From: Nonomuraea rhodomycinica
GTDB lineage: Bacteria > Actinomycetota > Actinomycetes > Streptosporangiales > Streptosporangiaceae
Length of the DNA stretch: 64,000 nt
NCBI RefSeq assembly: GCF_013363995.1
Contig: NZ_JABWGO010000007.1
Coordinates: 1 to 64,000, forward strand
Direction: 5' to 3'
In this document: positions 8,339 to 16,967 of the stretch, in pieces
Layout of the letters: every line of letters begins with the position of its first letter
Numbering within the stretch: position 1 is the stretch's first letter
Program-made: the position numbers and the translations under genes
Notes under the pieces: generated by a model
What the model saw: only the letters and a program-made list of their open reading frames with translations
Told to the model about the DNA's origin: nothing
The model's database searches: none

Positions 8339-10060
8339 TCAGACGCCGACCGCCCGATCGTCGGCGCGAGGGCCGGCCTCCTCGCAGATCTCCGCGCGGG
8401 CCGCCGCCGCCGACACGTCGTCGGGCTGCAGCTCCGCGGACATCTCCGCGTGGACCATGGTCCGGTAGCGCTCCGTCTCGCGCCGCACGTCCTCCTCGTC
8501 CCAGCCGAGCACCGGGGCGATGATCGCGGCCACCTCGGCCGCCGCGGCCACGCCGCGGTCGCGCTCCTCGATGGAGATGCGGGTACGGCGCACCAGCACG
8601 TCCTCCAGGTGCAGCGCCCCCTCGTGCGTGGCCGCGTACAGCGCCTCCGCCCGGAGGTAGTCGGCCGCCCCGGTCAGCGGCTCCCCGAGGGACGGGTCCT
8701 CCTCGATCAGGCCGAGGACGTCCTCGACGGCCGAGCCGTAGCGCCCGAGCAGGCGCTCGACGCGGGCGACGTCCACCCCGGCGCGCGCGGCCAGCCGGGC
8801 GCGGCCGTTGCGCAGCGCCTCGTACCCCTCGGCGCCGAGCAGCGGCAGCCGGTCGGTGACCGAGCGCGGCACGGCCGTGCCCAGCTCGCGCGCGGCCACG
8901 TCCACGGCGTCCTTGGCCATGACCCGGTACGTCGTGTACTTGCCGCCGGCGATGACGACGAGCCCCGGCGCGGGCCGGGCGACGGTGTGCTCCCTGGACA
9001 GCTTGGCGGTGTCGGAGGCGTCACCGGCCAGCAGCGGGCGCAGGCCCGTGTAGACGCCGTCGATGTCGTCGTGGGTGAGAGGCGTGCTCAGCACCTTGTT
9101 GACCTGGTCGAGCAGGTACTCGATGTCGGCCCGGCTGGCCACGGGACGGCCCTTGTCGAGGTTCCAGTCCGTGTCGGTGGTGCCGATGATCCAGTGCCGG
9201 CCCCACGGGATGGTGAAGAGCACGCTCTTCTCCGTCCGCAGGATCAGGCCGGTGTGCAGGGTGATCCGGTCGCGCGGGACCGTGATGTGCACCCCCTTGG
9301 ACGCCCTGACCCGCAGACCGCCCTTGTTGCCCGCCATCCGCGCGGTCTCGTCGGTCCAGACGCCGGTGGCGTTGATCACCTGGCGGGCGCGCACCACGAT
9401 CTCGCGCCCGTCCTCCAGGTCCGTCACCCGGGCTCCGGTCACGCGGTCGCCGTCGCGGACCAGCCCTGTCACGCGCGCCCTGGTCGCGACGGCCGCGCCG
9501 TACTGCGCGGCGGTGCGCGCCAGCGTCATCGCGAACCGCGCGTCGTCCACCTGGGCGTCGTGGTACTGGACGGCGCCGACGAGCGCGTCCGGGCTGAGCG
9601 AGGGCGCGGCGGCCAGCGCGCGGCGCCGGCTCATGTGCCGGTGCCGCGGCAGGATCCGCCTGCCGTCGAGCATGTCGTACAGGGCGATGCCGGCGCCCAC
9701 GTAGAACCGCTCCCACAGCCGGTGCCGGAGCGGGAACAGGAACGGAACCGGGCGCACCAGGTGCGGCGCGAGCCGGGTCAGCAACAGGCCGCGCTCCTTG
9801 AGGGCCTCCCTGACCAGCTTGAAATCGAGCTGTTCGAGGTAGCGCAGACCGCCGTGGACCAGCTTGCTCGACCGGCTCGACGTGCCGGCGGCCCAGTCCT
9901 GCGCCTCCACCAGCGCCACCGACAGGCCGCGGGACACGGCGTCCAGCGCCGCGCCGGCGCCCACGACACCGCCGCCCACGACCAGCACGTCGAACTCGTC
10001 GTCGCCCAGCCGCCGCAGCGTCTCCGCGCGGTACGCGGGTCCCAGCGGTACAGATGTCAC
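8339..10060 (-). CDS. glpD: Glycerol-3-phosphate dehydrogenase, FAD-dependent
   Basis: A 573-residue respiratory enzyme that oxidises glycerol-3-phosphate to dihydroxyacetone phosphate and passes electrons to quinone. The N-terminal FAD-binding motif is DVLVVGGGVVGAGAALDAVSRGLSVALVE. The family substrate stretch SSRSSKLVHGGLRYLE follows, and the C-terminal DAO_C domain is intact. GTG at 10060 follows GAGGAG by seven bases; an in-frame ATG at 10075 lacks a site. It is the last gene of the minus-strand glpF-glpK-glpD operon, after a 93-base gap holding a strong hairpin that may reduce its expression relative to glpK. Confidence 0.94.
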   Translation of the reverse strand: MTSVPLGPAYRAETLRRLGDDEFDVLVVGGGVVGAGAALDAVSRGLSVALVEAQDWAAGTSSRSSKLVHGGLRYLEQLDFKLVREALKERGLLLTRLAPHLVRPVPFLFPLRHRLWERFYVGAGIALYDMLDGRRILPRHRHMSRRRALAAAPSLSPDALVGAVQYHDAQVDDARFAMTLARTAAQYGAAVATRARVTGLVRDGDRVTGARVTDLEDGREIVVRARQVINATGVWTDETARMAGNKGGLRVRASKGVHITVPRDRITLHTGLILRTEKSVLFTIPWGRHWIIGTTDTDWNLDKGRPVASRADIEYLLDQVNKVLSTPLTHDDIDGVYTGLRPLLAGDASDTAKLSREHTVARPAPGLVVIAGGKYTTYRVMAKDAVDVAARELGTAVPRSVTDRLPLLGAEGYEALRNGRARLAARAGVDVARVERLLGRYGSAVEDVLGLIEEDPSLGEPLTGAADYLRAEALYAATHEGALHLEDVLVRRTRISIEERDRGVAAAAEVAAIIAPVLGWDEEDVRRETERYRTMVHAEMSAELQPDDVSAAAARAEICEEAGPRADDRAVGV

Positions 10061-10098
10061 AGTAGAGCTCCTCATCTCAAGAAAGTCAGGCGGGCCCT

Positions 10099-10138
10099 GG
10101 GCCGCGGTCCGCGCGAGGCCGTGCGGGGACCGCGGCCC
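10099..10138 (-). terminator. Intercistronic hairpin between glpK and glpD
   Basis: GGGCCGCGGTCC (10099-10110) and GGACCGCGGCCC (10127-10138) form a perfect 12-bp stem inside the operon, after the glpK stop. It could be a partial terminator or an mRNA-stability barrier. Confidence 0.6.
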
Positions 10139-10153
10139 GGGTGGTCGGGCGGC

Positions 10154-11671
10154 TCAGCCGACGTCGACCCAGTCGAGCGTGCGGGTGACGGCCTTCTTCC
10201 AGGTGGCGTAGCGCCCGTCGCGATGCTCCTGCGACCAGACGGGCTGCCAGCGGCGGTCCTCCTGCCAGTTCTGCTTGAGCTCGTCGGTGGACTTCCAGAA
10301 GCCCACGGCGAGCCCCGCGGCGTAGGCGGCGCCCAGCGCGGTCGTCTCCGCCACCACGGGCTTGGAGACCGGGACGCCGAGGACGTCGGCCTGGATCTGC
10401 ATGCACAGGTCGTTGGCGGTGACGCCGCCGTCCACCCGCAGCACGTCGAGGGCGACCCCGGAGTCCTGACGCATCGCCTCGACCACGTCGCGGCTCTGGT
10501 AGCAGATCGACTCCAGCGTGGCGCGGGCGATGTGCGCGTTGTTGTTGTAGCGCGACAGGCCGACGATCGCGCCGCGGGCGTCGGAGCGCCAGTACGGCGC
10601 GAACAGGCCGGAGAAGGCGGGCACGAAGAAGACGCCGCCGTTGTCCTCGACCTGCCGGGCCAGCGACTCGCTCTGCTCGGCCCCCGAGATGATGCCGAGC
10701 TGGTCGCGCAGCCACTGCACGGCCGAGCCGGTCACCGCGATGGAGCCCTCCAGCGCGTACACCGGGGCCTCCGCGCCGAACTGGTAGCACACCGTGGTGA
10801 GCAGCCCGTTCTTCGAGCGGACCGGGGTGGTGCCGGTGTTGAGCAGCAGGAAGTTGCCCGTGCCGTAGGTGTTCTTGGCCTCGCCGACCTCGAAGCACAC
10901 CTGGCCGACGGTGGCGGCCTGCTGGTCGCCGAGGACGCCGCCGAGCGTGACCTGCCCGCCCAGCGGGCCGTTCTCCCGGGTGCGCCCGTACGCCTCGGCG
11001 TGCGAGGAGGGGACGATGGCCGGCAGCATCCGCCGCGGGATGCCGAAGAACGACAGCAGCTCGTCGTCCCAGTCCAGCTTCTCCAGGTCCATGAGCATGG
11101 TGCGGCTGGCGTTGGTGACGTCGGTGACGTGCAGGCCGCCGTCGGGGCCGCCGGTGAGGTTCCACAGCAGCCACGTGTCGGTGGTGCCGAAGATCGCCTC
11201 GCCGGCCTCGGCCGCCTCGCGCACCCCGTCGACGTTCTCCAGGATCCACTGGATCTTCCCGGCGGAGAAGTACGTCGCGGGCGGCAGCCCGGCCTTGGCC
11301 CGGATGACGTCGCCCCTGCCGTCGCGCTCCAGCGCCGAGGCGATCCGGTCGGTGCGGGTGTCCTGCCAGACGATGGCGTTGTAGTACGGCCGGCCCGTGG
11401 TGCGGTTCCAGACCACGGCGGTCTCGCGCTGGTTGGTGATGCCGAGTGCGGCCAGGTCGGAGGCCACGAGATTCGCCTTGTTCAGCGTGGTCTCGATGAC
11501 CGCCCGGGTGCGCTCCCAGATCTCCGTGGGGTTGTGCTCGACCCAGCCGGCGCGCGGCAGGATCTGCTCGTGCTCGAGCTGGTGGCGGGCGATCTCGTTG
11601 CCGCCGTGATCGAAGATCATGAAGCGGGTGCTCGTCGTTCCCTGGTCGACGGCGCCGACGAAGTCCGGCAT
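10154..11671 (-). CDS. glpK: Glycerol kinase, copy 1 (glpFKD operon)
   Basis: A 505-residue FGGY-family kinase that makes sn-glycerol-3-phosphate from glycerol and ATP. Motifs present are AVDQGTTSTRFMIFD (phosphate loop), the glycerol-contact region NQRETAVVWNRTTG, WQDTRT, and the late VDGGVTANDLCMQ ATPase stretch. ATG at 11671 follows GAGGAGG by nine bases; the longer frame to 11758 is discarded. It lies between the glycerol facilitator and the glycerol-3-phosphate dehydrogenase, so the three genes are a complete uptake and entry route. A second kinase of about the same length is encoded 2 kb away. Confidence 0.95.
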   Translation of the reverse strand: MPDFVGAVDQGTTSTRFMIFDHGGNEIARHQLEHEQILPRAGWVEHNPTEIWERTRAVIETTLNKANLVASDLAALGITNQRETAVVWNRTTGRPYYNAIVWQDTRTDRIASALERDGRGDVIRAKAGLPPATYFSAGKIQWILENVDGVREAAEAGEAIFGTTDTWLLWNLTGGPDGGLHVTDVTNASRTMLMDLEKLDWDDELLSFFGIPRRMLPAIVPSSHAEAYGRTRENGPLGGQVTLGGVLGDQQAATVGQVCFEVGEAKNTYGTGNFLLLNTGTTPVRSKNGLLTTVCYQFGAEAPVYALEGSIAVTGSAVQWLRDQLGIISGAEQSESLARQVEDNGGVFFVPAFSGLFAPYWRSDARGAIVGLSRYNNNAHIARATLESICYQSRDVVEAMRQDSGVALDVLRVDGGVTANDLCMQIQADVLGVPVSKPVVAETTALGAAYAAGLAVGFWKSTDELKQNWQEDRRWQPVWSQEHRDGRYATWKKAVTRTLDWVDVG

Positions 11672-11705
11672 GGAATCGTGCCTCCTCGGAAGGGGGGTGG
11701 GATGG

Positions 11706-12533
11706 TCAGACGGTCTCGTAGGACTCTTTGGCCGGCACGCGGCCGGGCTCAGGCTCATCTTCGATCGGCAGGAACCGCCCCACCAGGGCCTGGTAGAGGC
11801 CGGCGCCGATCAGGCCGCCGATGACGGGCGCCACGATCGGCACCCAGAAGTACAGCTGGCCGTACTGGTCCCGCCAGGCCGTGTGGTAGCCGGTGAGGAA
11901 GGACGCCAGCCGGGGCCCGAAGTCGCGGGCCGGGTTGATGGCGTAGCCGGCGTTGGTGCCCCAGGCCATGCCGATGGCCACGACGAGCAGGCCGACGACG
12001 ACCGGGGCGATGTTGGCGAGGGGCGCGTTGTTGCGCACGTCGGTGATGGCGAGGATCAGGAACAGCAGGATCGCGGTGCCGATCACCTGGTCGCGGAAGG
12101 CGCCCCAGGTGTCCACCGGAAGGGTGCCGTTGCCGGGGAGCGTGGAGAAGACCCCCTGGGTCTTGATGGTGTGGCCGGGGTCGATCTTGGCGAGCACCTC
12201 GGCGTAGTTGAACCGGACGATCAGCGCCGCCACGAACGCCCCCGCGGTCTGCGCCAGCGCGTACGGTCCGACCTTGCGCCAGGGGAAGCCCTTGAACGCG
12301 GCCAGGGCGACGGTGACGGCCGGGTTGAGATGGGCGCCGGTGATCCGCGCCGCGACGTAGACGCCGAGCGTCACGCCCAGGCCCCAGGCCCACGCGATGC
12401 TGTCGTGGTCGCCGATGCCGCCGGCGACCACCTGGGCCACCACGCCGACCCCGAACAGGATCAGGACCATCGTGCCCGCGAACTCGGCGGCCAGCTCGCC
12501 GAGCATCCCACGGGCTTTCAGTCGCTCCGCCAT
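11706..12533 (-). CDS. glpF: Glycerol uptake facilitator (aquaglyceroporin)
   Basis: A 275-residue MIP-family channel. Both pore motifs are present: the first NPA in AHLNPAVTVAL and the second, NPARD, in AINPARDFGPR. The Asp after the second motif is the aquaglyceroporin signature, which favours glycerol over water. Six membrane helices and two half-helices are visible. ATG at 12533 has GAGGAAG just upstream; the frame runs on to 12695 without support. It is the first gene of the glp operon, and its upstream region holds two near-identical candidate IclR operators. Confidence 0.93.
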   Translation of the reverse strand: MAERLKARGMLGELAAEFAGTMVLILFGVGVVAQVVAGGIGDHDSIAWAWGLGVTLGVYVAARITGAHLNPAVTVALAAFKGFPWRKVGPYALAQTAGAFVAALIVRFNYAEVLAKIDPGHTIKTQGVFSTLPGNGTLPVDTWGAFRDQVIGTAILLFLILAITDVRNNAPLANIAPVVVGLLVVAIGMAWGTNAGYAINPARDFGPRLASFLTGYHTAWRDQYGQLYFWVPIVAPVIGGLIGAGLYQALVGRFLPIEDEPEPGRVPAKESYETV

Positions 12534-12677
12534 GTCTTCCTCCTCACAGTGCCTCACCACGCTCCGGTCCTCGGGCGGGAACAGGTGTCGTCGCAGGCAG
12601 GACGTCCGGTGAAGCTCCCAGCGCTTCACGGCTGCTTGGAAGCTAAGTGAGGAAGACCACAGGGTCAACGACGGGGT

Positions 12678-12693
12678 GCCGACAATGTCGAAC
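12678..12693. promoter_or_regulatory. Candidate IclR-type operator, glpF side
   Basis: The 16-mer has the core palindrome CGACAATGTCG at 12680-12690, followed by AAC. It lies 145 bases upstream of glpF. A 15/16 identical copy in the same orientation lies at 12794-12809. Confidence 0.65.
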
Positions 12694-12793
12694 ACTAGTC
12701 AGCTATGGCATCCGCGATTATGGTCTGAGCCTATGGCCCGGCGCACACTCTGAGCGGTATGAGGTGATATGTGTAGATCTTTCTTTGAGCGGC

Positions 12794-12809
12794 GCCGACA
12801 TTGTCGAAC
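12794..12809. promoter_or_regulatory. Candidate IclR-type operator, regulator side
   Basis: The core palindrome CGACATTGTCG is at 12796-12806. It lies 27 bases before the iclR-type start, so the regulator probably represses its own promoter and the glp operon. Assignment to this regulator is inference from position. Confidence 0.65.
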
Positions 12810-12836
12810 GAGCGCCGCCCGACTAGGCTCGATGCC

Positions 12837-13604
12837 GTGCCAGGTCCAGTGCAGTCCATCCAGCGGGGAGCGGCCATCCTGCGCCTCCTCGCGCGCAGCT
12901 CGGGCAAGCTCGGCGTGGGCGAGATCGCCACATCGCTCGGCCTGCCCCGCGGCACGGCGCACGGCCTGCTGCGCACCCTGCAACTGGTCGGCTTCGTGGA
13001 GCAGGACAGCGCGACCGGCAAGTACCAGCTCGGCGCGGCCCTGCTGCACCTCGGCACCAGCTACCTGGACGTCAACGAGCTCCGCTCCCGCGCCATCAAC
13101 TGGGCCGACGCGCTCGCGGCGCGCAGCTGCGAGTCCGTCAAGATCGGCACCGTCCTCGACGGCCAGGTCCTCGTGGTCCACCACGTCTTCCGCCCCGACG
13201 ACACCCTGCAGACCCTCGACGTCGGCTCACTGATGCCGATGCACGCGACCGCCCTCGGCAAGGTGCTGCTCGCCTTCGACTCCGGCGCCGGCGCCGCCCT
13301 CGGCAACGGCCCGCTGGAGGCCTACACCCGCAGGACGATCGTCGCTCCCAAGGACCTGACCCGCAGCCTCGCGGGCATCCGGGAGGTCGGATGGGCCGCC
13401 CAGGTCGAGGAGATGACCGTGGGCGAGGCGGGCATCGCCGCCCCCATCCGGGGCCACGGCGGCCTGGTGGTCGGCGCCATCGGCATCTCCGGGGCCGTCG
13501 AGCGGATCTGCGACGCCAAAGGCCAGCCCAACACCGCCCTGGTGACGTTCGTGCGCGACGCGGCGCGCGCGGTCTCCCGGGACCTCGGTGCCGCGCGCTG
13601 GTGA
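12837..13604 (+). CDS. IclR family regulator of glycerol genes (GylR-like)
   Basis: A 255-residue regulator. An N-terminal winged helix-turn-helix (IQRGAAILRLLARSSGKLGVGEIATSLGLPRGTAHGLLRTLQLVGFVEQ) is followed by the IclR effector domain with the HATALGKVLLA hallmark. GTG at 12837 is preferred because PGPVQSIQRG is the usual family N-terminus; an in-frame TTG at 12801 is inside the operator. It lies between the divergent glpFKD operon and a downstream glycerol kinase, the same layout as Streptomyces gylR. It probably senses glycerol-3-phosphate and represses both sides. Confidence 0.88.
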   Translation: MPGPVQSIQRGAAILRLLARSSGKLGVGEIATSLGLPRGTAHGLLRTLQLVGFVEQDSATGKYQLGAALLHLGTSYLDVNELRSRAINWADALAARSCESVKIGTVLDGQVLVVHHVFRPDDTLQTLDVGSLMPMHATALGKVLLAFDSGAGAALGNGPLEAYTRRTIVAPKDLTRSLAGIREVGWAAQVEEMTVGEAGIAAPIRGHGGLVVGAIGISGAVERICDAKGQPNTALVTFVRDAARAVSRDLGAARW

Positions 13605-13635
13605 CACCCACTTCACACATACCGAGGTGAACGCC

Positions 13636-15144
13636 ATGGCCACGCGCTATGTGATGTCCATCGACCAAGGTACGACGTCGACGCGGTGCATCATCTTCGA
13701 CCAGCAGGGACGCCTGGTGTCGGTGACGCAGCGGGAGCACCGCCAGCACTTCCCGCAGCCCGGGTGGGTCGAGCACGACGCCGTCGAGATCTGGCGCAAC
13801 CTTGAACGCATCGCCCCGGAGGCGCTCAAACAGGCCGGGGTCGGCCTGGAGCAGGTCGCCGCGATCGGCATCGCGAACCAGCGCGAGACCACGCTCGTGT
13901 GGGACCGCCACACCGGCGCGCCCCTGCGGCGCGCCATCGTGTGGCAGGACACGCGCACCACGGCCCTGGTCGACGAGCTGGCCGCCCGCCCGGAGGCGTC
14001 GATGGTGCAGAAGCGCTGCGGCCTGCCGCTGGCCACCTACTTCTCGGCGCCCCGCATCCGCTGGCTGCTCGACGACGTACCGGGGCTGCGCGAGCGCGCC
14101 GAGCGAGGTGAGGTGCTGTTCGGCACCATGGAGTCCTGGCTCATCTGGAACCTCACCGGCGGACCGGACGGCGGCCTGCACCTCACCGACGTCACCAACG
14201 CCAGCCGCACCCTGCTGATGGACCTGACCACGCTGGAGTGGGACGACGACCTGCTGGACTTCTTCGGCGTCCCGCGCGCCATGCTGCCGCAGATCCGGCC
14301 CTCGACCGAGACGTACGGCGTGGCCAGGACGGTCCTGCCGGGCGTCCGCATCGGCGCCGCGCTGGGCGACCAGCAGGCGGCGCTGTTCGGCCAGACCTGC
14401 TTCGCCCCCGGCGAGGCCAAGTGCACCTACGGCACCGGGAGCTTCCTGCTGCTCAACACCGGCAAGGACCCGGTGCGCTCCACCCACGGCCTGCTCACCA
14501 CCGTCGGCTACCAGGTGGGCGCCGAGCCCGCCGTGTACGCCCTGGAGGCGCCGATCGCCGTCACCGGGGCGCTCGTGCAGTGGTTCCGCGACGGCCTCGG
14601 CCTGATCAACAGCGCCCCGGAGATCGAGACGCTGGCCAAGACCGTGGACGACAACGGCGGGTGCTACATCGTGCCCGCGTTCGCCGGGCTGTTCGCCCCG
14701 CACTGGCGCAGCGAGGCGCGCGGCGTGATCGTGGGGCTGACCTCGTACATCACCAAGGGGCACCTGGCCCGGGCGGTCCTGGAGGCCACCGCCTGGCAGA
14801 CCCGCGAGGTCGTGGACGCCATGAACGCCGACTCCGGGCTCGACCTGCGGGTCCTCAAGGTGGACGGGGGCATGACGGCCGACAACCTGCTCATGCAGTG
14901 CATCGCCGACGTGCTGGACGTCCCGGTCGTGCGGCCCATGGTCGCCGAGACCGTGTCGCTCGGCGCCGCGTACGCCGCCGGTCTGGCCGTCGGCTACTGG
15001 CCCGACCTGGAGGGCCTGCGCCGCAACTGGCACCGGGCCGCCCAGTGGCTGCCGTCCATGGACCCGGCCCGCCGGGAGTCGGAGTACGACAACTGGCGGC
15101 GGGCCGTGGAGCGCACGTTCGGCTGGCTGCAACCCCGACGCTGA
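13636..15144 (+). CDS. glpK: Glycerol kinase, copy 2
   Basis: A 502-residue FGGY kinase, clearly paralogous to the first copy (SIDQGTTSTRCIIFD, NQRETTLVWDRHTG, WQDTRT, VDGGMTADNLLMQ are all intact). ATG at 13636 has GAGGTG nine bases upstream. It follows the IclR gene by 31 bases, so the two are probably cotranscribed. There are differences from copy 1 in the hydrophilic loops, but no missing catalytic residue. Either it is a second true glycerol kinase with different regulation, or it takes a related polyol; sequence alone favours glycerol. Confidence 0.9.
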   Translation: MATRYVMSIDQGTTSTRCIIFDQQGRLVSVTQREHRQHFPQPGWVEHDAVEIWRNLERIAPEALKQAGVGLEQVAAIGIANQRETTLVWDRHTGAPLRRAIVWQDTRTTALVDELAARPEASMVQKRCGLPLATYFSAPRIRWLLDDVPGLRERAERGEVLFGTMESWLIWNLTGGPDGGLHLTDVTNASRTLLMDLTTLEWDDDLLDFFGVPRAMLPQIRPSTETYGVARTVLPGVRIGAALGDQQAALFGQTCFAPGEAKCTYGTGSFLLLNTGKDPVRSTHGLLTTVGYQVGAEPAVYALEAPIAVTGALVQWFRDGLGLINSAPEIETLAKTVDDNGGCYIVPAFAGLFAPHWRSEARGVIVGLTSYITKGHLARAVLEATAWQTREVVDAMNADSGLDLRVLKVDGGMTADNLLMQCIADVLDVPVVRPMVAETVSLGAAYAAGLAVGYWPDLEGLRRNWHRAAQWLPSMDPARRESEYDNWRRAVERTFGWLQPRR

Positions 15145-15231
15145 CCGTTCCGGCAAACCCCCGGACATCCCGCCCCCCGCGGCGGATCGTCCCGGCGGAC
15201 GGGCTCCGCACCGGCTGAGCGTCCGGGCCGC

Positions 15232-15261
15232 GCCGGGCGCCCGCGTGGGCGGGCGCCCGGC
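15232..15261. terminator. Bidirectional terminator
   Basis: A perfect 13-bp GC stem (15232-15244 with 15249-15261) and four-base loop lie between the convergent kinase and DUF305 genes. Confidence 0.8.
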
Positions 15262-15270
15262 GGCGGCAGG

Positions 15271-15918
15271 TCAGAGCCGGTCGAGGATCTGCTTCATCTG
15301 GTCGATCTCGGCCTGCTGGGACGACTGGATGCTCTGCGCCAGCTTCTTGGCGGCGTCGTCGCGGCCCTGGGCCAGCTCGGTCCTGGCCATCTGGATCGCG
15401 CCCTCGTGGTGGGCGATCATCATGCGGACGAACTGCTTGTCGAACGCGGCGCCCTTGGCGTCCTTGAGCTGGTCCATGTCCTCGGCGGACATCATGCCGG
15501 GCATGCCGTGGTCCATGTGTCCCATGCCGGTGGGCTCGGGCTTGCCCCAGCCCTGGAGCCAGCCGGTCATGGTCGCGATCTCCGGGTCCTGGGCCGCCTT
15601 GATCTTGGCGGCCAGCTTCTTGACCTCGGGATCGCCCGCCCGGGTCGCGGCCAGGCCGGCCATCTCGACGGCCTGCCGGTGGTGGGGGATCATCATCTGC
15701 GCGAACATCACGTCCGCGTCGTCGAACGAGCCTCCCGGCTGGGTGGCGGGCGCCGACGACGCCGAGGAGGTCGTGGCCTGGGCCGTGGCGGCCGGCGCGC
15801 CGCGCTCCGGGGTGGCGGCGGTGTCGGTGCCCCCGCAGGCGGTGAGCAGGACGAGCGCGCCGGCTCCGGCGGCGGTCGCGAACGAGAGGCGCGTGCGTAC
15901 GGATCGGTTCGTGGGCAT
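15271..15918 (-). CDS. DUF305 lipoprotein, probably metal-binding
   Basis: A 215-residue lipoprotein. The signal peptide ends in a lipobox, LLTACGG. The mature part has two DUF305 half-repeats, each with a His pair (MMIPHHRQAVEMA and MMIAHHEGAIQMA). A Met/His-rich insert (GMGHMDHGMPGMM) lies between them and looks suited to copper. Some DUF305 proteins, such as CopM, bind copper outside the membrane. ATG at 15918 gives a normal signal peptide and follows AGGAG. The DUF6153 gene lies immediately upstream on the same strand, so they are probably one operon. Confidence 0.85.
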   Translation of the reverse strand: MPTNRSVRTRLSFATAAGAGALVLLTACGGTDTAATPERGAPAATAQATTSSASSAPATQPGGSFDDADVMFAQMMIPHHRQAVEMAGLAATRAGDPEVKKLAAKIKAAQDPEIATMTGWLQGWGKPEPTGMGHMDHGMPGMMSAEDMDQLKDAKGAAFDKQFVRMMIAHHEGAIQMARTELAQGRDDAAKKLAQSIQSSQQAEIDQMKQILDRL

Positions 15919-15975
15919 GGTCGGGTGACTCCTGTCGTCAGGTGCGTGCATGGCCGTGGTCGCGAGGCGAACGGC

Positions 15976-16491
15976 CTATATGCGCAGCACCGAGACACGA
16001 GCCAGCCGGAGCGACAGGGGGCGGGGCGGCGGCCGGGCGGTCCGGCCCGCGACCTGCCCGGCGGCGTCCGGCGTGTGCTCTCCCCGGCCGGCGCGTGCCC
16101 GCGCCGCCGCCACGATGAGCAGCAGGAGCGAGGTCAGGACGGCCAGGCACACGCTGCCCGGGTCGAGGTCGGGCAACTGCCCGCCCGCGGACGACGCCTC
16201 ACCGGCGGCGTGCCGCCCGGTGTGGTCCGGCCGCGTGGGGTCGGCTCGCGTGTGGTCGGGCCGGGTGCCGCCGGGCCGGGTGTGGTCGGGCCGGGTGCCG
16301 CCGGCTCGGGCGTGGTCCGCCGGCGCGGGCGCCGCGGTGGCGCCGTGCGAGCGCTGCGGCGTCGCCGTACCGCCGTGCGAGCGGTGGAGGCCGACGTGGC
16401 CGAGGGTGTGCATCCCGCAGACCCCGAGGACGAGCAGCACGAGCAGGGCCAGCCGCGAGCCGCGGCGCCACCCGTCCACTGCTCCCCGCAC
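15976..16491 (-). CDS. DUF6153-like small membrane protein
   Basis: A 171-residue protein with an N-terminal hydrophobic segment followed by MHTLGHVGLHR and a second membrane helix (VCLAVLTSLLLLIVAAARA). This matches the actinobacterial DUF6153 group as I remember it; the function is unknown. Between the helices is a low-complexity region with near-repeats of RPDHTR, which probably arose by slippage. The start is GTG at 16491; a second GTG at 16479 is possible. It lies just upstream of the DUF305 gene and divergent from blaI-M56, and the pairing with a His/Met-rich lipoprotein hints at metal biology. Confidence 0.65.
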   Translation of the reverse strand: MRGAVDGWRRGSRLALLVLLVLGVCGMHTLGHVGLHRSHGGTATPQRSHGATAAPAPADHARAGGTRPDHTRPGGTRPDHTRADPTRPDHTGRHAAGEASSAGGQLPDLDPGSVCLAVLTSLLLLIVAAARARAGRGEHTPDAAGQVAGRTARPPPRPLSLRLARVSVLRI

Positions 16492-16514
16492 CGTCCGCCC
16501 CCCGCGTCGATGTC

Positions 16515-16539
16515 CTACTTCCCCTAAGCACCATAGTAG
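16515..16539. promoter_or_regulatory. Candidate BlaI-type operator
   Basis: CTACT (16515-16519) and AGTAG (16535-16539) form an inverted repeat about 60 bases upstream of the BlaI-family start, in the gap shared with the DUF6153 gene. Such TACT/AGTA dyads are typical of BlaI/MecI sites. Confidence 0.5.
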
Positions 16540-16595
16540 AAGCGGCAGTGGTCAGCCGTTAGCATGGGGGTGCCTGGCCGTCTGGAGGGTTACGC

Positions 16596-16967
16596 ATGGT
16601 GCGCGGTCTCGGGGAACTGGAGTCCACGATCATGGACCGCATGTGGTCCTACCGCCGGCCGGCGTCCGTGCGCGACGTGCTGGAGGACCTCCGCCGCGAG
16701 CGGGAGATCGCGTACACGACCGTGATGACCGTGATGGACAAGCTGCACACGAAGGGCCTGCTCAAGCGGGAGGCCGTCGGCAAGGCGTACATCTACCGGC
16801 CGGTCTCCTCCAAGGAGGCCTACACCGCCGATCTCATGCGCGAGTCGCTGGCCCGCAGCGGCAACCAGGCCGCCACCCTCGTCCACTTCCTGGAGCGCCT
16901 GACGCCCGAGGAGGCCGACGCCCTGGAGGCGGCGCTGAAGGTCTACCCGCCGAAGGGCCGCGCGTGA
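16596..16967 (+). CDS. BlaI/MecI/CopY family repressor
   Basis: A 123-residue winged-helix repressor: LESTIMDRMWSYRRPASVRDVLEDL, followed by the recognition helix region AYTTVMTVMDKLHTKGLLKRE. The C-terminal half is the dimerisation domain. ATG at 16596 follows GGAGGG by seven bases. The stop overlaps the M56 peptidase start (GTGA), giving a coupled pair. By analogy with BlaR1-BlaI, the membrane peptidase would inactivate this repressor in response to a signal. The signal is unknown, since the peptidase lacks a penicillin-binding sensor domain. Confidence 0.9.
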   Translation: MVRGLGELESTIMDRMWSYRRPASVRDVLEDLRREREIAYTTVMTVMDKLHTKGLLKREAVGKAYIYRPVSSKEAYTADLMRESLARSGNQAATLVHFLERLTPEEADALEAALKVYPPKGRA

